Shown piece after piece: positions 11,368 through 23,902 of a DNA stretch of 64,000 nucleotides; position 1 is the first letter of the stretch; each line of letters opens with the position of its first letter. The stretch comes from Mytilisepta virgata (Eukaryota > Mollusca > Bivalvia > Mytilida > Mytilidae), in the NCBI GenBank assembly GCA_028015205.1, contig CM051518.1, positions 51,818,372 through 51,882,371 of the forward strand. The letters run 5' to 3'. The translations under genes and the position numbers were made by a program. The notes beneath the pieces are model-generated. The model had not been told where the DNA came from and searched no databases. It saw nothing but the letters and a program-made list of their open reading frames with translations.

Positions 11368-13705
11368 AAGTTTTATTTATTGTTTCAAAAATAGCATTAA
11401 CATTAATTTAACACTATATAAGTTATGTTTTATATGTATACATTATGTACATACAAAAAAATACCACTGAACAAAAAAATATCACATAGAATATCTAACA
11501 TAAATAGAGTACATATATCTAATATACTGAGAAAATATAAAAACTTAAATTACAGAAAACAATACACTTCGTTCTTTTGATTCTCATTTGCAACTATGAA
11601 AGTGTGTGAAAATTTTTTGATCAATCACAAAATGAAATTTATATGATTATATACATGTGTCCCATTTGACGTGAAATTGATATTGACAATTTACTGTTGT
11701 AAAATTGTGATTTATTTAATTTTTTTTATTTTGGAAACTTTGGATTATCTTAATTAATTTTAGCTCTGTCATGGATGTTTTTTTTTACCTTTTTGTTAAT
11801 TTATTCTTTAGTGTCGATAAATGTCGTTTCGGCTTTCCACATTTTTATTCTTATAGGCACTGCTAATGAAAACATATTAGTTAGGTAAATAAATGCGTTT
11901 AAATTGATACCATCGAATATTTATTTCTTACTATACATGCTGTAATTATTGGAAGTTTCTTAAAGTATTGATAATATAGACAATAGTTATTATGTTTTCC
12001 CTACAAAAATATCAAGAAACTTAATAGACTTTAATCAAAATATCACATATATCACAAAAAATATCCAGACACGTAAGTCTAAATTTAATTCCGACTCATA
12101 CCCGTGTTAGCTGCTCCGCAGAAACCAATTATTTTCATTCGGATCGAGTATTTAAACGATCTCTGTCCTTGTGTTTTAAGGGAATTTGCATGAGGAAAGT
12201 GAAGCTAACTTCTTAGTCTTTGTTGAATTAAAAATATATTAAAACTAATCCGAAACAATAGCAGAATGCATCATGGCGTGAGTTGTTGGTTTTCATTAGC
12301 TTTCTACGATTTCCGTTAACCTGATAATTTTTCATCGATCCTAATACGACAAAAATACCCATCCCTGTAGTATTACACAGCTACAAAGGAAATTCTACCG
12401 CTAAGATTTGCATTAAAGATCTAACAATAATTCTGATTTAAATATTTAGTGTTTTAAATTGTTAACAAGGTATTTATGAGCGTTACAAAGACAACAAATA
12501 AAATCAAGTCGGTATAAATTTTAAAAAGGTTCCATTTCTGGAGCATTTCTGAATGAACAGATTATGAAAAATATGTCATATCTAAACTCGCAGTATAGCA
12601 CTGCAAATTTATATAGTTTTTTTATAATGAAGTAAGAAACATATCTATGGCATTGACATCAATAGATATATAGATTTTTCTAAGAAAAACATTGATTTGC
12701 TAAAGCTTCGTTAAAATTTAATCAATCTTCTTTTTCTTGTCTTTAGCAATGACCTTTACATATATATTGATCACAGTTTGCAGAAAATGCTTCGTAAAGT
12801 TTAAGGTTAATTATTTCATAACTAATTCATTCTAGTAACAACGAACAATATCTGCCAATAAAACCTTAGTTTATTTTTGTATTTTTTTTTCAATTGTTAT
12901 TACTTTATAGATTATTGCATATCATTGTAGATTAACACAATTATAATGAACAAAAATACCAAGTGTTAGCTTCAGAGGTAAAACTTTATCATCAGCCAGA
13001 TTTAATTATATAACTCCCCTCCCCTCCCCAAAGGAAAACACTAAGGTTATACTAACATGTCCACTAGCCAAAAAAGGAACTGGTACACAAGTACCAAAAA
13101 TAACCAACCTGAAAAGATGAATTCATATCGAAATTGTGTGGCAAAGAAGTTAACTTCATTAATAAAAAATTAGAAAAACAGTAAGTATGACGATTAACAA
13201 TTTTGAGATAAACATAACAAAAAAAGAGACAAATTACGGGATTTTTTATGAGAAATCAATGTTTCTGCCAAAAAATAGCAATATTTTAAAAACATCATGC
13301 TACATGCCACTGTAAACGACCAAACAAATTAAACTGCATTGTACTTAATGAAAAGTTTTGATAGTAAATGAAATCTTTTTGTTTCAACGTGTAAAATACA
13401 TCAGCCCTCAACGGACAAAGAAAACATCATCCTTCGTTCTTCTTGTTTGCTCGATTCAAAACAATGATACGAATAATGTATCTTAGAATAATTATTGCGA
13501 ATACAAATACCAGTATAAGGCATAAATATATTAGTTTTTAATTAGTGCGAGTTATCACATATATGACAGCAGTGCCGTTTTCTCCATTAAGATTTGAGCT
13601 AATCATTATTGATGGAATTGTAATATCTACTCTGTACGCACTTTTTTATATTCAAGTATGACATCCCTCATTGAATATCTTTTGTCATGGATAGCACATA
13701 TTTCG
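11368..13705 (-). other. Probable 3' untranslated region and flank of globin A
   Basis: The 2.3 kb downstream of the globin A stop is unique AT-rich DNA with no reading frame. On the minus strand AATAAATAAAACTTTGTGAA (complement of about 11369-11388) is a good poly(A) signal context and could mark the distal end of the transcript. Nearer signals may also be used; the end point is a guess. Confidence 0.35.
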
Positions 13706-13852
13706 TCAGGAAATACCATTGGCAGATTCTGCGCCTTTTACCAAATTCTCGAGTATAAACTTTATTGTTATTTTGTAGATGGAGTCCATATTGTCTGTAT
13801 ACCTATCGCATAACGTTATTTTTACAGCTTCCAAAAATGGCTGCTCTATATA
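13706..13852 (-). CDS. Globin A exon 3 (helices G-H), residues 149-196
   Basis: The minus strand has the acceptor TTTATTTTAG followed in phase 0 by YIEQPFLEAVKITLCDRYTD, then helix H (IYKITIKFILENLVKG) and a short tail ending ANGIS before TGA. The reading frame continues directly from exon 2, whose last codon is TGG. The tail is about 25 residues shorter than that of paralogue globin C. A cysteine in the GH region replaces the glycine of globin C. The tryptophan usually found in helix H, present in globin B, is missing. Confidence 0.85.
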   Translation of the reverse strand, partial: YIEQPFLEAVKITLCDRYTDNMDSIYKITIKFILENLVKGAESANGIS

Positions 13853-13911
13853 CTAAAATAAAAGAAAAAAGTTAATTGATGAGTAAGAGTTTTTACTTGT
13901 ACCTTCACACA

Positions 13912-14170
13912 GTCTGTTTGTTTGTTTGTTTAGTTGGGGTTTAACGCCGGTTTGAGCACATTTTGCTATTTCGCGACGGCCAGTTTTTATTGGTGGAGTA
14001 GGCCGGAGTACCCGCAGAGAACCATCAGCCTTCGGTAGGAAAATTGGCAATCCTTGTCAATTTAGATCGGAGTCGAACACACCCTGCCACAGGTGAGATT
14101 CGAACTCACAACCTCAGTGTTGATCATTAGTAGTCATGACGAACTACCTAGATCACTCGGCCACCGTCAT
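13912..14170 (-). repeat. tRNA-derived SINE in globin A intron 2
   Basis: On the minus strand the head reads CGGTGGCCGAGTGATCTAGG (A box, a Leu/Ser tRNA-type start) and, about 50 bases on, GAGTTCGAATCTCACC (B box). The body follows, with GGCGTTAAACCCCAACTAAA, and ends in a (CAAA)n tail complementary to the GTTTGTTTGTTT at 13916-13931. This is the standard order for a SINE: tRNA head, body, short simple-repeat tail. The GTTTAACGCC body is of a type I recall from bivalve SINEs; the exact family is not assigned. Confidence 0.8.
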
Positions 14171-16054
14171 TTTCACACCATTTTCGAAATTTGAATTGGT
14201 GATATCTTCGGTGGTATCTTCGGTGACTAATACAAGTGTAAATGTATAAGATTCTATGCAAGAGCATTTCATATTTTAACAAGACCTCAAGCTTTAATAA
14301 TCTAATCACAAATTATTATTATTTTGATATGGTAATTCATAAATTGGTGTTGTTTTTCTATGGTGTACTTTTGATCAAACATGTCTTTTTTGAACGCATT
14401 GACATATCGTATGTCATTGGTACACTGCCTTTGTTTAGAGCTACCTCTGAAAAAGTGTATTATGCTATCAAAATTAGTTACGTACTTGACCATTGTTGAC
14501 GGATGCCGTTTATAAGCAACCTGATATACAGCAACTAATATGATGTTCGGTACTTTTGGGAATTTACTTTGCAAGTGCTTTTTCGTTATAATTCCATGCA
14601 TTTTGTATTGTTATTCATATAGTTAATATTTTGTAATTGATTTTTATTGATATTTGTGGTTCTATTCTTTTATCTTTTGTTTTTTTTCAGCATGTAGTTC
14701 CCATTGATCCCCAGGTAGAGTAATGCATGTATCATTATTATATCATATAAAACAAATTGCTTATTAATAACACTCAATTATGTAAAGGCCCTTACGGTTA
14801 TAGACAGTACCAATGCAATTATCACCGATTTAAAACTATAATGGCTTCAAAAAAGGCAAAACATTACAAAATTTCTACATTATAGAGAATTTTAAGGATC
14901 GGCGAGTCGGTCGTTTGGGGAGTTTCATGTTATTATACGCAAAGCCTTCCGAACGCTAAAAACACCGTCTGTAGTTTTTGAGAGTAGATTTATGGCAGCC
15001 ATGGATGGCTGAAATATTCGTCCTTACCCAACCTCCACCCTTTTCCAGTAGCAGCAAAAATTGTATCGCCTTTGTGTCCGGTCCCATTTATGAATGATCT
15101 TCAATGTATTTTTGAACTTATTCTCACCTGACGATGCATTAAAACCTTGCCACTAGATTTAACCCAAACAACAAACAATAAATTACCCCCCTCCCCTTCC
15201 CCTCCACCACGATTTGGTGCCTGTAGCAACTGTTGCGTTGGGTATTTACTTTTATTTTTCGGTCACGCCAATTTTTGAGAGGATGAGTTAATAATGATTT
15301 TTATTAATTAGTGTTTCTTTTTTTACATCTACCCACGTGTACCTTTTTATAATATATAATTAATTCCAGTATCAATTTATTAATTAATATAACATATAAA
15401 AAAATCTTTGAATACATTTTCGCATCGTGCTGTACAGTTTTATTTCATGTTTACTATATTCATATTTTTTGCCCCAGACATCAATATTTCTAGATGAGGA
15501 ATAATAAACTACAGCATAATAAAAGAAGTAATACCTTAATTGATAGATATATAATGTCACCGAAAGGACAGAGTAAAAAGCATCCGTAAAAACTATTTTC
15601 TATTGTTAGTTCTTTGAAACATGTAAAAATGATCATGGAAATAAAACTATAAACTCCAAATAAATCATTGGGACTGCCCGCTGTGCTCTACAAGATCGGA
15701 TCTTTAACCGCTATATGTTCTATATATATAGATAGTCTCAGAGCAGGTTAAGAGGATTGAAATTTCAACTCACCGAGACAACTCATTGACAAAGACATAT
15801 GATGAAAATTCAATTACGTTCCGGTCTTGGAAAACTATGGCGGGGTTATTGATTCATGGTTATCATTCAATGTTAAGAATTGACAGTCGATAAAGCATGA
15901 AACACAAAGTTTTCCTCCATAGATATAAATAATAACGCCATTCCCATCAATGGACAGTGACAAGTCTTCATATATAAAGCCTAACTTAGAAATTACTGTT
16001 AGATCGTATTTACATTTTTCATTTCATGTCATTTTTAGTTAAAATAGAATAGAG

Positions 16055-16112
16055 AATGGAAACGGGGAATGTGTCAAAGAGACAACAACCCGACCAAAGA
16101 GCAGAAAACATG
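16055..16112 (-). repeat. Fragment of dispersed repeat (third copy)
   Basis: The stretch AGAGAATGGAAACGGGGAAT and on to CCGACCAAAGAGCAGAAAAC is almost identical to the end of the repeat at 43490-43555 and to the complement of 38740-38800. Only the terminal ~60 bases are present, so this is a truncated insertion. Confidence 0.75.
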
Positions 16113-18550
16113 TTTTTGCATCATACCAAATTTTCTATGTTTTATAATTAGTTGGTGATACTTATATACGTGTACTTCAATTTTCGTTGGTCTTACGTAT
16201 TTCTTCTAGTTACCTGCGGATTATAACTTTGGTTTTACCTCTTAAACAAAAGTCAGAATTTCTACCTGTGGTATACAAATGTATGACCATAAGACAGTGG
16301 AAACAAAGCAAAAATGATTATTCATTAAATACAGTAAGATATGTCGAAATAACAATATTCCGCATGAATATAATTCTATAATTTTGCTGCGTACATTGTT
16401 TCATTAGAGAATTATTTTGTCTTTCTTAAGTTTTTATTCAATCCCGTTTTATTTTGATTTGTTTACCATTGCTCATTAGTGCATTTTCCATTAATTTTTG
16501 CTAAATATAAAGTGAGGAATAGAAGGCGACGATCGATCAATATCCTACAATAAATCTTTACGATGGCATTAAGCGAAATATCCCTTACAGAAAGACCGGG
16601 AAGCTATAAAAGAAATTTGACATAAAATAATTAGACGTGGCTTAAGGAGTTTCTATTACTGTACGGTTCAAACATAAATAAATCTTTTGTAACCAAATAA
16701 GCTAAGTTCATTGATGTTCACATGCAAGGAATATCAATTCGCGCCATTTAAGTAATCAAACTTATCGGACAAAAAGATTTGTTAGCATGTTGTGATGCAA
16801 AACTTACCAGACGCAGTTTGTTAAAAGGACATTTTAATCAATAAGAAATGTTATATTTCATGTCAATTTCCAATATTGTATTGTCTTCATCAATTATTTT
16901 GCAGAGTTATTTTTTCCTCCTGAATATAAATATAGTCATATAAATGATTTTTATATTATAAGAATCTAGATTATATGCATTATATTTTTTTAAATCTGCA
17001 AAATGGATCTGATTAAAATTTTTGTACTAATTTACATGTGCAACTGACTAAATATAGACGGTTTAGAAAAAGACAAAAGATATACAAACCATAAACGAAC
17101 ACAGATGAAAACAATCAGATTATTTGCTATTAATGCTCGCTCAAAATAGTGCCACGTATTGGCGTTCATATTGTTTATCCTCTGTTTCCGGTCATATTTC
17201 ATATTTTGTTTGCTTATCATAACTTATTTTTGTTTTTCCATATTTTTTGCCTCCAAGTTACGTTTTGATTCAAACCACATGTTTCTAAATATGCATGTTT
17301 ATAAAAATAGAATATTGACATACATACATGACATATTTATATTCTTAATGTTGTACCCCAAATTACATGTAGAATTGTTTCTTGGCTTATGTACAGTCCA
17401 GCAGCAGAATGTACATTGCTATTTGGTTTAGGTGATACATTTGTCTTGTATCATGCAAATTACTAGCGTCTAGACATTTGTCTTAAGTGTCTGTTCAATT
17501 TATATATCCATAAAATAAAAACAAAGAGAATCGGCTATCATTTTTATCCCGTCAATAACTTTTCTAATAATCTATAATATCATATATCTATCACAACAGC
17601 TTGTACCGCTACTTAGATAGCATCTGATCCCGTGGTATAGTCTATACTGTCATCTTCTCCTTCATATAACAACGTCAATTAACTATTCTATTGATTTATA
17701 TTCATCAAGAAAACTTTTTTGTTCTAGCGGGATATTAAAGTGCTGATTGATAGTTAGAATACTTAATTCTTGTAATATCTGTCAAGCATTATTGGAAATG
17801 TCCAGTCTTGAGAGTATTTGGTGGAATATCGTTAATAAGTCTTAGACCTATTGAGAATTAGATAGATATATTTTATTGATGCAAACTTTGAGATATGGGT
17901 TTTTCAAAGTTTCGAAATCATATTTAATTGCACCAAACTGTTTCTAAGAACCGAATGTTGGGGAAAATTGTCAATAATTATATTGTATTTGAATGCTTTT
18001 GAAATTCATTTTTGGAACTATTCCGTTTACTTAATATTAAATCAGATAGTAAAAAAAGCGTTAATTTTTTATTGATTTTAGGCATACGGAATTTTGTGAC
18101 AGATTAATAAAATACACACGTTTGTACATATGTATTTACATTATTGTTCATGAGCTTGGCCTAGCTTTTAATGCGAACTACAGCGTAGGTCATAGTATTC
18201 TAAACTCTTTAAAAGTAAGCTGCCTCAGACAAACGGGCCTCAAATTCCTATTTTGGCATTCGTTGGATTTCTTAACCATGTGGTAATATTTGGAATGAAA
18301 ATATGTAGGTTCAAGCAATGCCTCACCAACTAAACACCAGAAAAGGCCTAATAACAAAATTACTATAGTCTGGTAATAAGTAAAGTCGTCTTTATATTGT
18401 GCTATTCATATTATCTCGTGCGCTATTTCAAGTGTGTTTTTATTTACAAATGACATTCGTTTGACACGGTGTTTTAAATTTAAGGATCAAAATAGAGACA
18501 GTAAAATATCAAGATTTTTACCGGACACGTTGTACTATGACTTTACTCTA

Positions 18551-18931
18551 TAGTCCTTTCCAGAAATTTATTTCCGGTATCAAGATTCTGACTCTAAAAT
18601 TATAATTTGAAGCAAGTTATTTCCCTTGCTGTGATGTTCCGGGACGTAGTACTGGTTCGCTGCAATGAAGAGTAAATGATTAGCTGGTTTTAAAACTTGT
18701 TAATTTGCACGCAATTTTTGGTTTATATAAACTTGGGACTACTTAAGATCTTTTTGCTTCCAACATACTTGTAAACAAACTTGATTATAAAACTGGAAAT
18801 ATTTATATATTAAAGTAATAGATAATTTCTATTTATTTCCTACTGGTTGCTATGCAAGGGAAATATCTTGCTTCAAATTATAATTTTCGAGTCAGATGCG
18901 TGATACGTAAATGAGTTTCTGAAAAGGGCTA
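18551..18931. mobile_element. MITE with ~80-bp terminal inverted repeats, TA target site
   Basis: The left arm (TAGTCCTTTCCAGAAATTTA, on through GCAAGTTATTTCCCTTGC) is matched in inverted order by the right arm (GCAAGGGAAATATCTTGC, on to GAAAAGGGCTA), over about 80 bases with scattered mismatches. A TA dinucleotide at each end (18551-18552 and 18930-18931) fits the Tc1/mariner-type target duplication. It is about 380 bp, with no coding frame, so it is non-autonomous. It lies about 160 bases downstream of the globin A exon 2 donor. Confidence 0.8.
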
Positions 18932-19093
18932 TTGTCGCCCAAACAAGGTTGGTTTAACAATAAGGAAACATTAATATAATGTCATTGTACACTGTGTGTT
19001 ATTGAAATGTGATTTGTCATCAGTTAATAATATTGTTAATGTTTCTATTTTGATTTTATGAACACATTGTAAAACAGGATTGACAAAACCTAC

Positions 19094-19325
19094 CCAAAAA
19101 AATGGCGGAGAAAATCCTTCATATGTGCTATGTCGTCTTCCTGCAGAATGCAATACTTCAAATACATAGTCGACATTCTCAATATTCATTATAGCATCAT
19201 CAATATTATTCATAACTCCTGTTGCATGCTGCTCTAAAGTTTCACTAATTCGAAGTTCATCATCATTTTTTAAGTCTTTAAATTTTTTAAATATACTTTT
19301 GGAATCTGCATTGGTTCGAAACATC
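19094..19325 (-). CDS. Globin A exon 2 (helices C-F), residues 72-148
   Basis: The exon follows the acceptor TTTTTGTCATTTCAG and its first base completes the arginine codon split after exon 1 (AG|G). It encodes MFRTNADSKSIFKKFKDL with CD1 and CD4 phenylalanines, then the distal histidine in LEQHATGVM and the proximal histidine in SAGRRHSTYEG, and ends FSPPFFW at the donor TTTGG|GTAGGT. The 77 codons compare with 74-75 in typical globin middle exons. Both haem-ligand histidines are present, so haem binding is expected, possibly six-coordinate. The frame reads on past the donor to 18971 by chance. Confidence 0.93.
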
Positions 19326-20050
19326 CTGAAATGACAAAAATGAGAAAAAATCATTCAAAGAAACTCAGTAGTACCATGTTGTGTGGTAAGCGTGATATTG
19401 GTCCTGTCTAATATAAAGGTATTCTTTGATAAAACATTGATGCACAATATATATACATGTAGGTCAATTTAGGGTTAATCGTTTGTACTCAAGAACAAAA
19501 CTATTTAAATACACAACATCCCGTAAAAGAATTACTGATATTGTTATAGATTTAGCAGATTAAGAACAGTGACCGGAGACATGGATGTTGTCGAGGTTGA
19601 CAATAAATCTTCAGGTTCTGTGTCCCAAATTATCAAATATGGGCCGGGTTGTAAGCGGATAATTTCTACTGAGAGGCGCAGTATCAGTATGCGTGACGGT
19701 ATTAGTATTTAATGAAACTAAGAAGTGTCCCCCCCCCCCCCCCTAATACTCTTCCAGTATATTTTCTGTCAAAATACCCATCTACATATAGTTGCGACAT
19801 CACCATTGCAAAAATTTAGGATCTTTTTTGTTTACATTGTAAACTATATTCATAGCAAAGACAACTTTAAATACACGCTAATCGCAAGTTATAAAGGTAT
19901 AACATAAGTAATCATGCATTAATTATTACCTTGGCATACGGAATTAACTATCTGAATAAATTGATTAAAAGATTAACTTTTCTCTTTTATGTTCCAACTT
20001 CAAAGAACAAAGATAAGAAATCATACTTTACCAATAAAGATTAATTAATT

Positions 20051-20110
20051 GATGAGTGATTCCGAACCATATCAGTGAATGATGAGTGATTCCGAACGAC
20101 ATCAGCGAAC
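20051..20110. repeat. 30-bp direct duplication
   Basis: GATGAGTGATTCCGAACCAT at 20051 recurs as GATGAGTGATTCCGAACGAC at 20081. The units are adjacent, 30 bases each, with a few differences. Confidence 0.85.
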
Positions 20111-21529
20111 GACACTTTTCAAAGATGAAATTTCATGTTTGGAAAGGAAGGAAATGGTGGACAAAGTCTTAGCACAACTGTATTTACACCCAAACAAAGG
20201 AACAACGCAGTTATTGCTGTTCTTCGACTAAACATGATAACGAGGCCTTCAACACAAAGACAAAATCTCACTGCAAATTCAAGACGCTTCTAGTTTCGGT
20301 TTCGGTTTAAGCAGATCACTACATGTATGCTACACGTAGATTATGAAGTGAAAATGGAACCTGTCATTTTTTTGCCCGAAAATTTCAAGATGAATTCGGA
20401 ACACACATATCAACTATCACTACATTTAATTAAAACGAACTGTCCGTTTATCATATCTAAATGCAAAGTTTAAATTATAAATCGAAATACTGAGAATGTT
20501 GCAGAACCAAGGCAAGGGAATTCAAAACTGTGTATGGAAAGATATCATTTGAATATACATTATATTCATAACCTTACAATGTATGTTCTCTGCGAGGAAA
20601 AGTTTGCTTATAAATATTGCTACATCTAAATGAGACATTTTGATTCCGTTTAATTTGATGGTTGTTGTCTCGCCGACATTAACCCCCACATGTTCTGTCA
20701 TTTCTAATAAATACTATTTATAGATTTCATCTGAATAAAAGTAATTTGCCAAATATATATCGATGTTACATGCATGTAGGAAAGAATATCAAGCATAATT
20801 AGCGTGTACATTACTTCAATAAACAACATAAATAATTCAATGTTGTTTTGGTATTCTGTCCTAGATAATGCCTCCAACAAATTTGAGTGATCAATATTTG
20901 GCTAAAATCCAATGATATCAAGGACTCGAACGAGTCGGGAGAATATGGGGCATGAATGAACTTTTCGAAATAAATCTTAACCAAACGTCTATGCTGTTCT
21001 CATATTTTCTTCATTAGATCATTGGTCGCTGGAAAACAAAGATCGACTGAAACAATTCGAGTTAAAGGTAGTTCAAAAGACTAGAAATTTTGGTCTGAAA
21101 ACTTAAATTCAAGATGCCCACGGTATTAAATGAAAAAGAATATTCATTGGAGAGATTGTATTCAGTTACAACCAGAACAAAACTCGAAAAAACAGAACAC
21201 ATTCCTGCACATAATAAATCAAATGATTATAAAATCAATCTTGTGAACGATGAGAATAAAATGGCATAAAATGAACACTTCTTCAAGGTAATTTTATAAA
21301 ATTCCAATATCATCTCAGCTAAAACAAATATATTACTGGTTTGTTGCTTATAAAAGGTGTGAAATGCCAATAATTTTTACTTCAAATATTAGCATTCTTT
21401 ATCTGAAAATGACAGTTATAGATCAACTCGTAAATTGAATTGATTTTTGACAGAATTAGCAAACTCATAGAAATTTGTAGTTTGGTGAAGTTATTGACGG
21501 GTTTTATTAAAATATATACACAGTGTATA

Positions 21530-21660
21530 GCGGAATTTTCCGAGTGGTCTAGGACGTTAGACATGGTGCTACGTGAATAGGTGCCATACTGTCCAAACGG
21601 TGTGAGTTCGAGACCCACCGAAGGTTGACAAAAATTTGACAGTATTAAAGTCTGTTGGGT
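21530..21660 (+). repeat. tRNA-like SINE (Leu/Ser type head)
   Basis: The plus strand reads TTTTCCGAGTGGTCTAGGAC (A box) and, 50-60 bases on, GTGTGAGTTCGAGACCCACC (B box), with an extended variable region between, as in Leu/Ser tRNAs. The 5' end is not a clean acceptor stem and a unique tail follows, with a TA microsatellite at about 21680-21697. This fits a retroposed tRNA derivative. A diverged relative (CGTGTGAGTTCGAGACCACT) is at about 53626. Confidence 0.65.
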
Positions 21661-23243
21661 TAGTGTTCAGACGTGTGTGTATATATATATATATATAGTT
21701 AGATCTTAGTCTGCAATTTTGTTGTTGTTGAGAAGTATGATATCCATGAACGTATACATTTGAGGAATATAAAACACTTTTTACCTTCTTAAGTACTTTT
21801 ACCTACATCTAATCCATCACCTAATTCTTTTTAACAAAGGTAGAAGGAAGCTAATCATTCTTTGTACTTAATGTATGTAATATGATGATTTGCATTCGTT
21901 AAAAATACTTCCTTGTTATACCTTCCGCCTCGTGAAAGAAAAAAACAAGGTGGCTTTATGCAATCAATGAAATAAGATACCAATAGCTACTTATACAATA
22001 GTTTAAATATTTTTCAACAAAATAACTTTAAATGCTTTGGTAATATTACGTCACTCAAACCAAATCTTGTGTACATTTATAAAGCGTTTCATATGGTAGG
22101 GAAAAAAAACATAGAGAGTCACCAACAATTAAAGAATTGTAAAAAAGAAATAAACTGAAAAGGACCCTTTACAGTTATTTAAAATCCAGGTATGATCAAA
22201 TCTATTTGAAGGAATAAATTTGAATATGTAATCGATTGCGTCTAAAAAAATCCATTAGGACTTAAGCTTGCTGTCAACCAGAAGAAGTGTTGTATAAGCG
22301 AATGTGGCTTCGATACAATTTTTTAAGTGCCGTTCGATAATTTGGGTAGAAAATGTATATTTCTGTATTCTCAAATTCTGAATGAATTGTTAGGCTTAAT
22401 AACATATATGTGTATATAAGAATTTATGTTGAAACTTTGTTGATGTAATCCATGGTATTAAAATTGATACTACATTCCAGTTTAAACAATTACATACTGA
22501 AAAATAGTTAAAAATTAATGAAAAAGCCTAATTGTTACATGCATGGCTTGTTAAACAGAATTTTTAATAATATATCTGGGTGTGCTAAGTTGATAGTTCT
22601 ACGAGCCGTTGTATTCTGAGACGAGAGTTTTATAGATCAAATAGCCGGAAGACATTTTTGCACTGAACTGTCCTGAATAATTCCGATTCCAACTAAAGGT
22701 CCATGATGAAATCCATAATCGCCATAAATACATGTATATACATGCATTATTTTACATGCTTTACACAGTATACATTGTATCTAACCAATGCAAGTACCGC
22801 TCCCTTTTTCACCACGTCTAGCAGTGACCTAAATGTAGTTACATGTATACAAAGAAGAAGGTGACCTAATCTACACACAACAAAAAATTCAATTAAATCG
22901 GTGCTTCGGCCGTCTTCATCTTGCAGTGAAAATTTTTTTCTGTTCTGGAAGCCTTATTGTTATTTTAAGTTGAAAAGCTGCTCTTTTGTTGGACTTACAT
23001 CACACATATGAACAGATATTTTCTTCTATATAAATATCGGTGTGTTTAAAGAGTTAAAAGATTCAGAATAGATATCCTTGTTATGAGGGGAGTTTTGGGA
23101 AAACAAAGAATTCATGTACTCTGTGACGATTTCAAGCCTATAGATAACTAGGAAAAAACCCGTGGAAAATTGTCAGTCACGTGTATAATAGCTTTAACCC
23201 CTGCATGCCAATAAGTGTCAAATAGTTCTTTGTTGCAATTTAA

Positions 23244-23365
23244 AGTTGAAAGTTTTTACATGACAGGGAGTACACGTACAGTTTATAAATATCGGAACCG
23301 GGAGTAGTTTGTTTCAAGTTCGGTACAACATGATTATGTGTTGAATAGTGTATAATGGGGCAAGT
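23244..23365 (+). repeat. Direct repeat, left copy
   Basis: AGTTTTTACATGACAGGGAG through GTAGTTTGTTTCAAGTTCGG to GGGGCAAGTACTTTTTTTCA matches 23784-23902 closely, with small indels. The two copies flank the MITE at 23420-23777. Confidence 0.85.
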
Positions 23366-23419
23366 ACTTTTTTTCATTATAAGACAACATGATATCTTCT
23401 CCAAACTGCCTTTAACCTC

Positions 23420-23777
23420 TTAAGGGCATACGATACAGTTGCAGGGGAGATAATAATGCATCCAAAATGTGCGTGTTGTTTTCGCAATGGCAGACTTATA
23501 TACTTAAGAACAAATTACAAAAAACTGTATGAAAATATCTCTTGCCGTTTGAAAGTTATGCGAATTTTTCGAAAAGTATTAAATTATGAAATTTTATCTT
23601 TTTACACGAAATTTGAAAATTTCAACCGGAAATATATATATATATCGAAAAGTAAATCATGAAGGAATAAATTTCTCTGCATATTCCAAACGTGTACATT
23701 GAAATTGACCTGCATTCAAAATTTCAAAAAATTCTAATCGTGGGATCATTAGACATTACTGTATCGTATGCCCTTAA
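23420..23777. mobile_element. piggyBac-type MITE with TTAA target duplication
   Basis: The element starts TTAA then GGGCATACGATACAGT (23424-23439) and ends with the exact complement ACTGTATCGTATGCCC followed by TTAA (23774-23777). A perfect 16-bp terminal inverted repeat bounded by TTAA on both sides is the hallmark of piggyBac-superfamily insertion. The 350-bp interior has an open frame of 68 codons at 23456-23662, but no transposase motif, so the element is non-autonomous. The perfect termini suggest a fairly young insertion. Confidence 0.88.
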
Positions 23778-23783
23778 CAACGT

Positions 23784-23902
23784 TTTTACATGACAGGGAG
23801 TACTGTGACATGTACAGTGTATAAATATCGGGGCCGGAAGTAGTTTGTTTCAAGTTCGGTACAGCATGATTATAGTATAATGGGGCAAGTACTTTGTTTC
23901 AT
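23784..23902 (+). repeat. Direct repeat, right copy
   Basis: This repeats 23244-23365, including TTTTTACATGACAGGGAGTA, TAGTTTGTTTCAAGTTCGGT and ATGGGGCAAGTACTT. It lies immediately right of the TTAA MITE. Confidence 0.85.

Larger units (their letters stand above)
13853..19093 (-). other. Globin A intron 2 (5.24 kb)
   Basis: The intron starts GTAGGT after TTTTTTTGG (donor at 19093) and ends TTTTAG at 13853. It holds a SINE (13912-14170), a fragment of a dispersed repeat (16055-16112) and a MITE (18551-18931). The rest is AT-rich without recognisable content. Open frames at 14242-14499 (+) and 14302-14601 (-) overlap each other and show no domain. Confidence 0.7.

Noticed and set aside
14302..14601. 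99-codon minus frame inside globin A intron 2
   Set aside because: Overlaps an opposite-strand frame, has no domain and no splice context.
18971..19093. Extension of the globin A exon 2 frame beyond FFW
   Set aside because: It passes a strong donor (TTTGG|GTAGGT) and the downstream text is not globin-like; exon 3 at 13852 continues the fold in frame.
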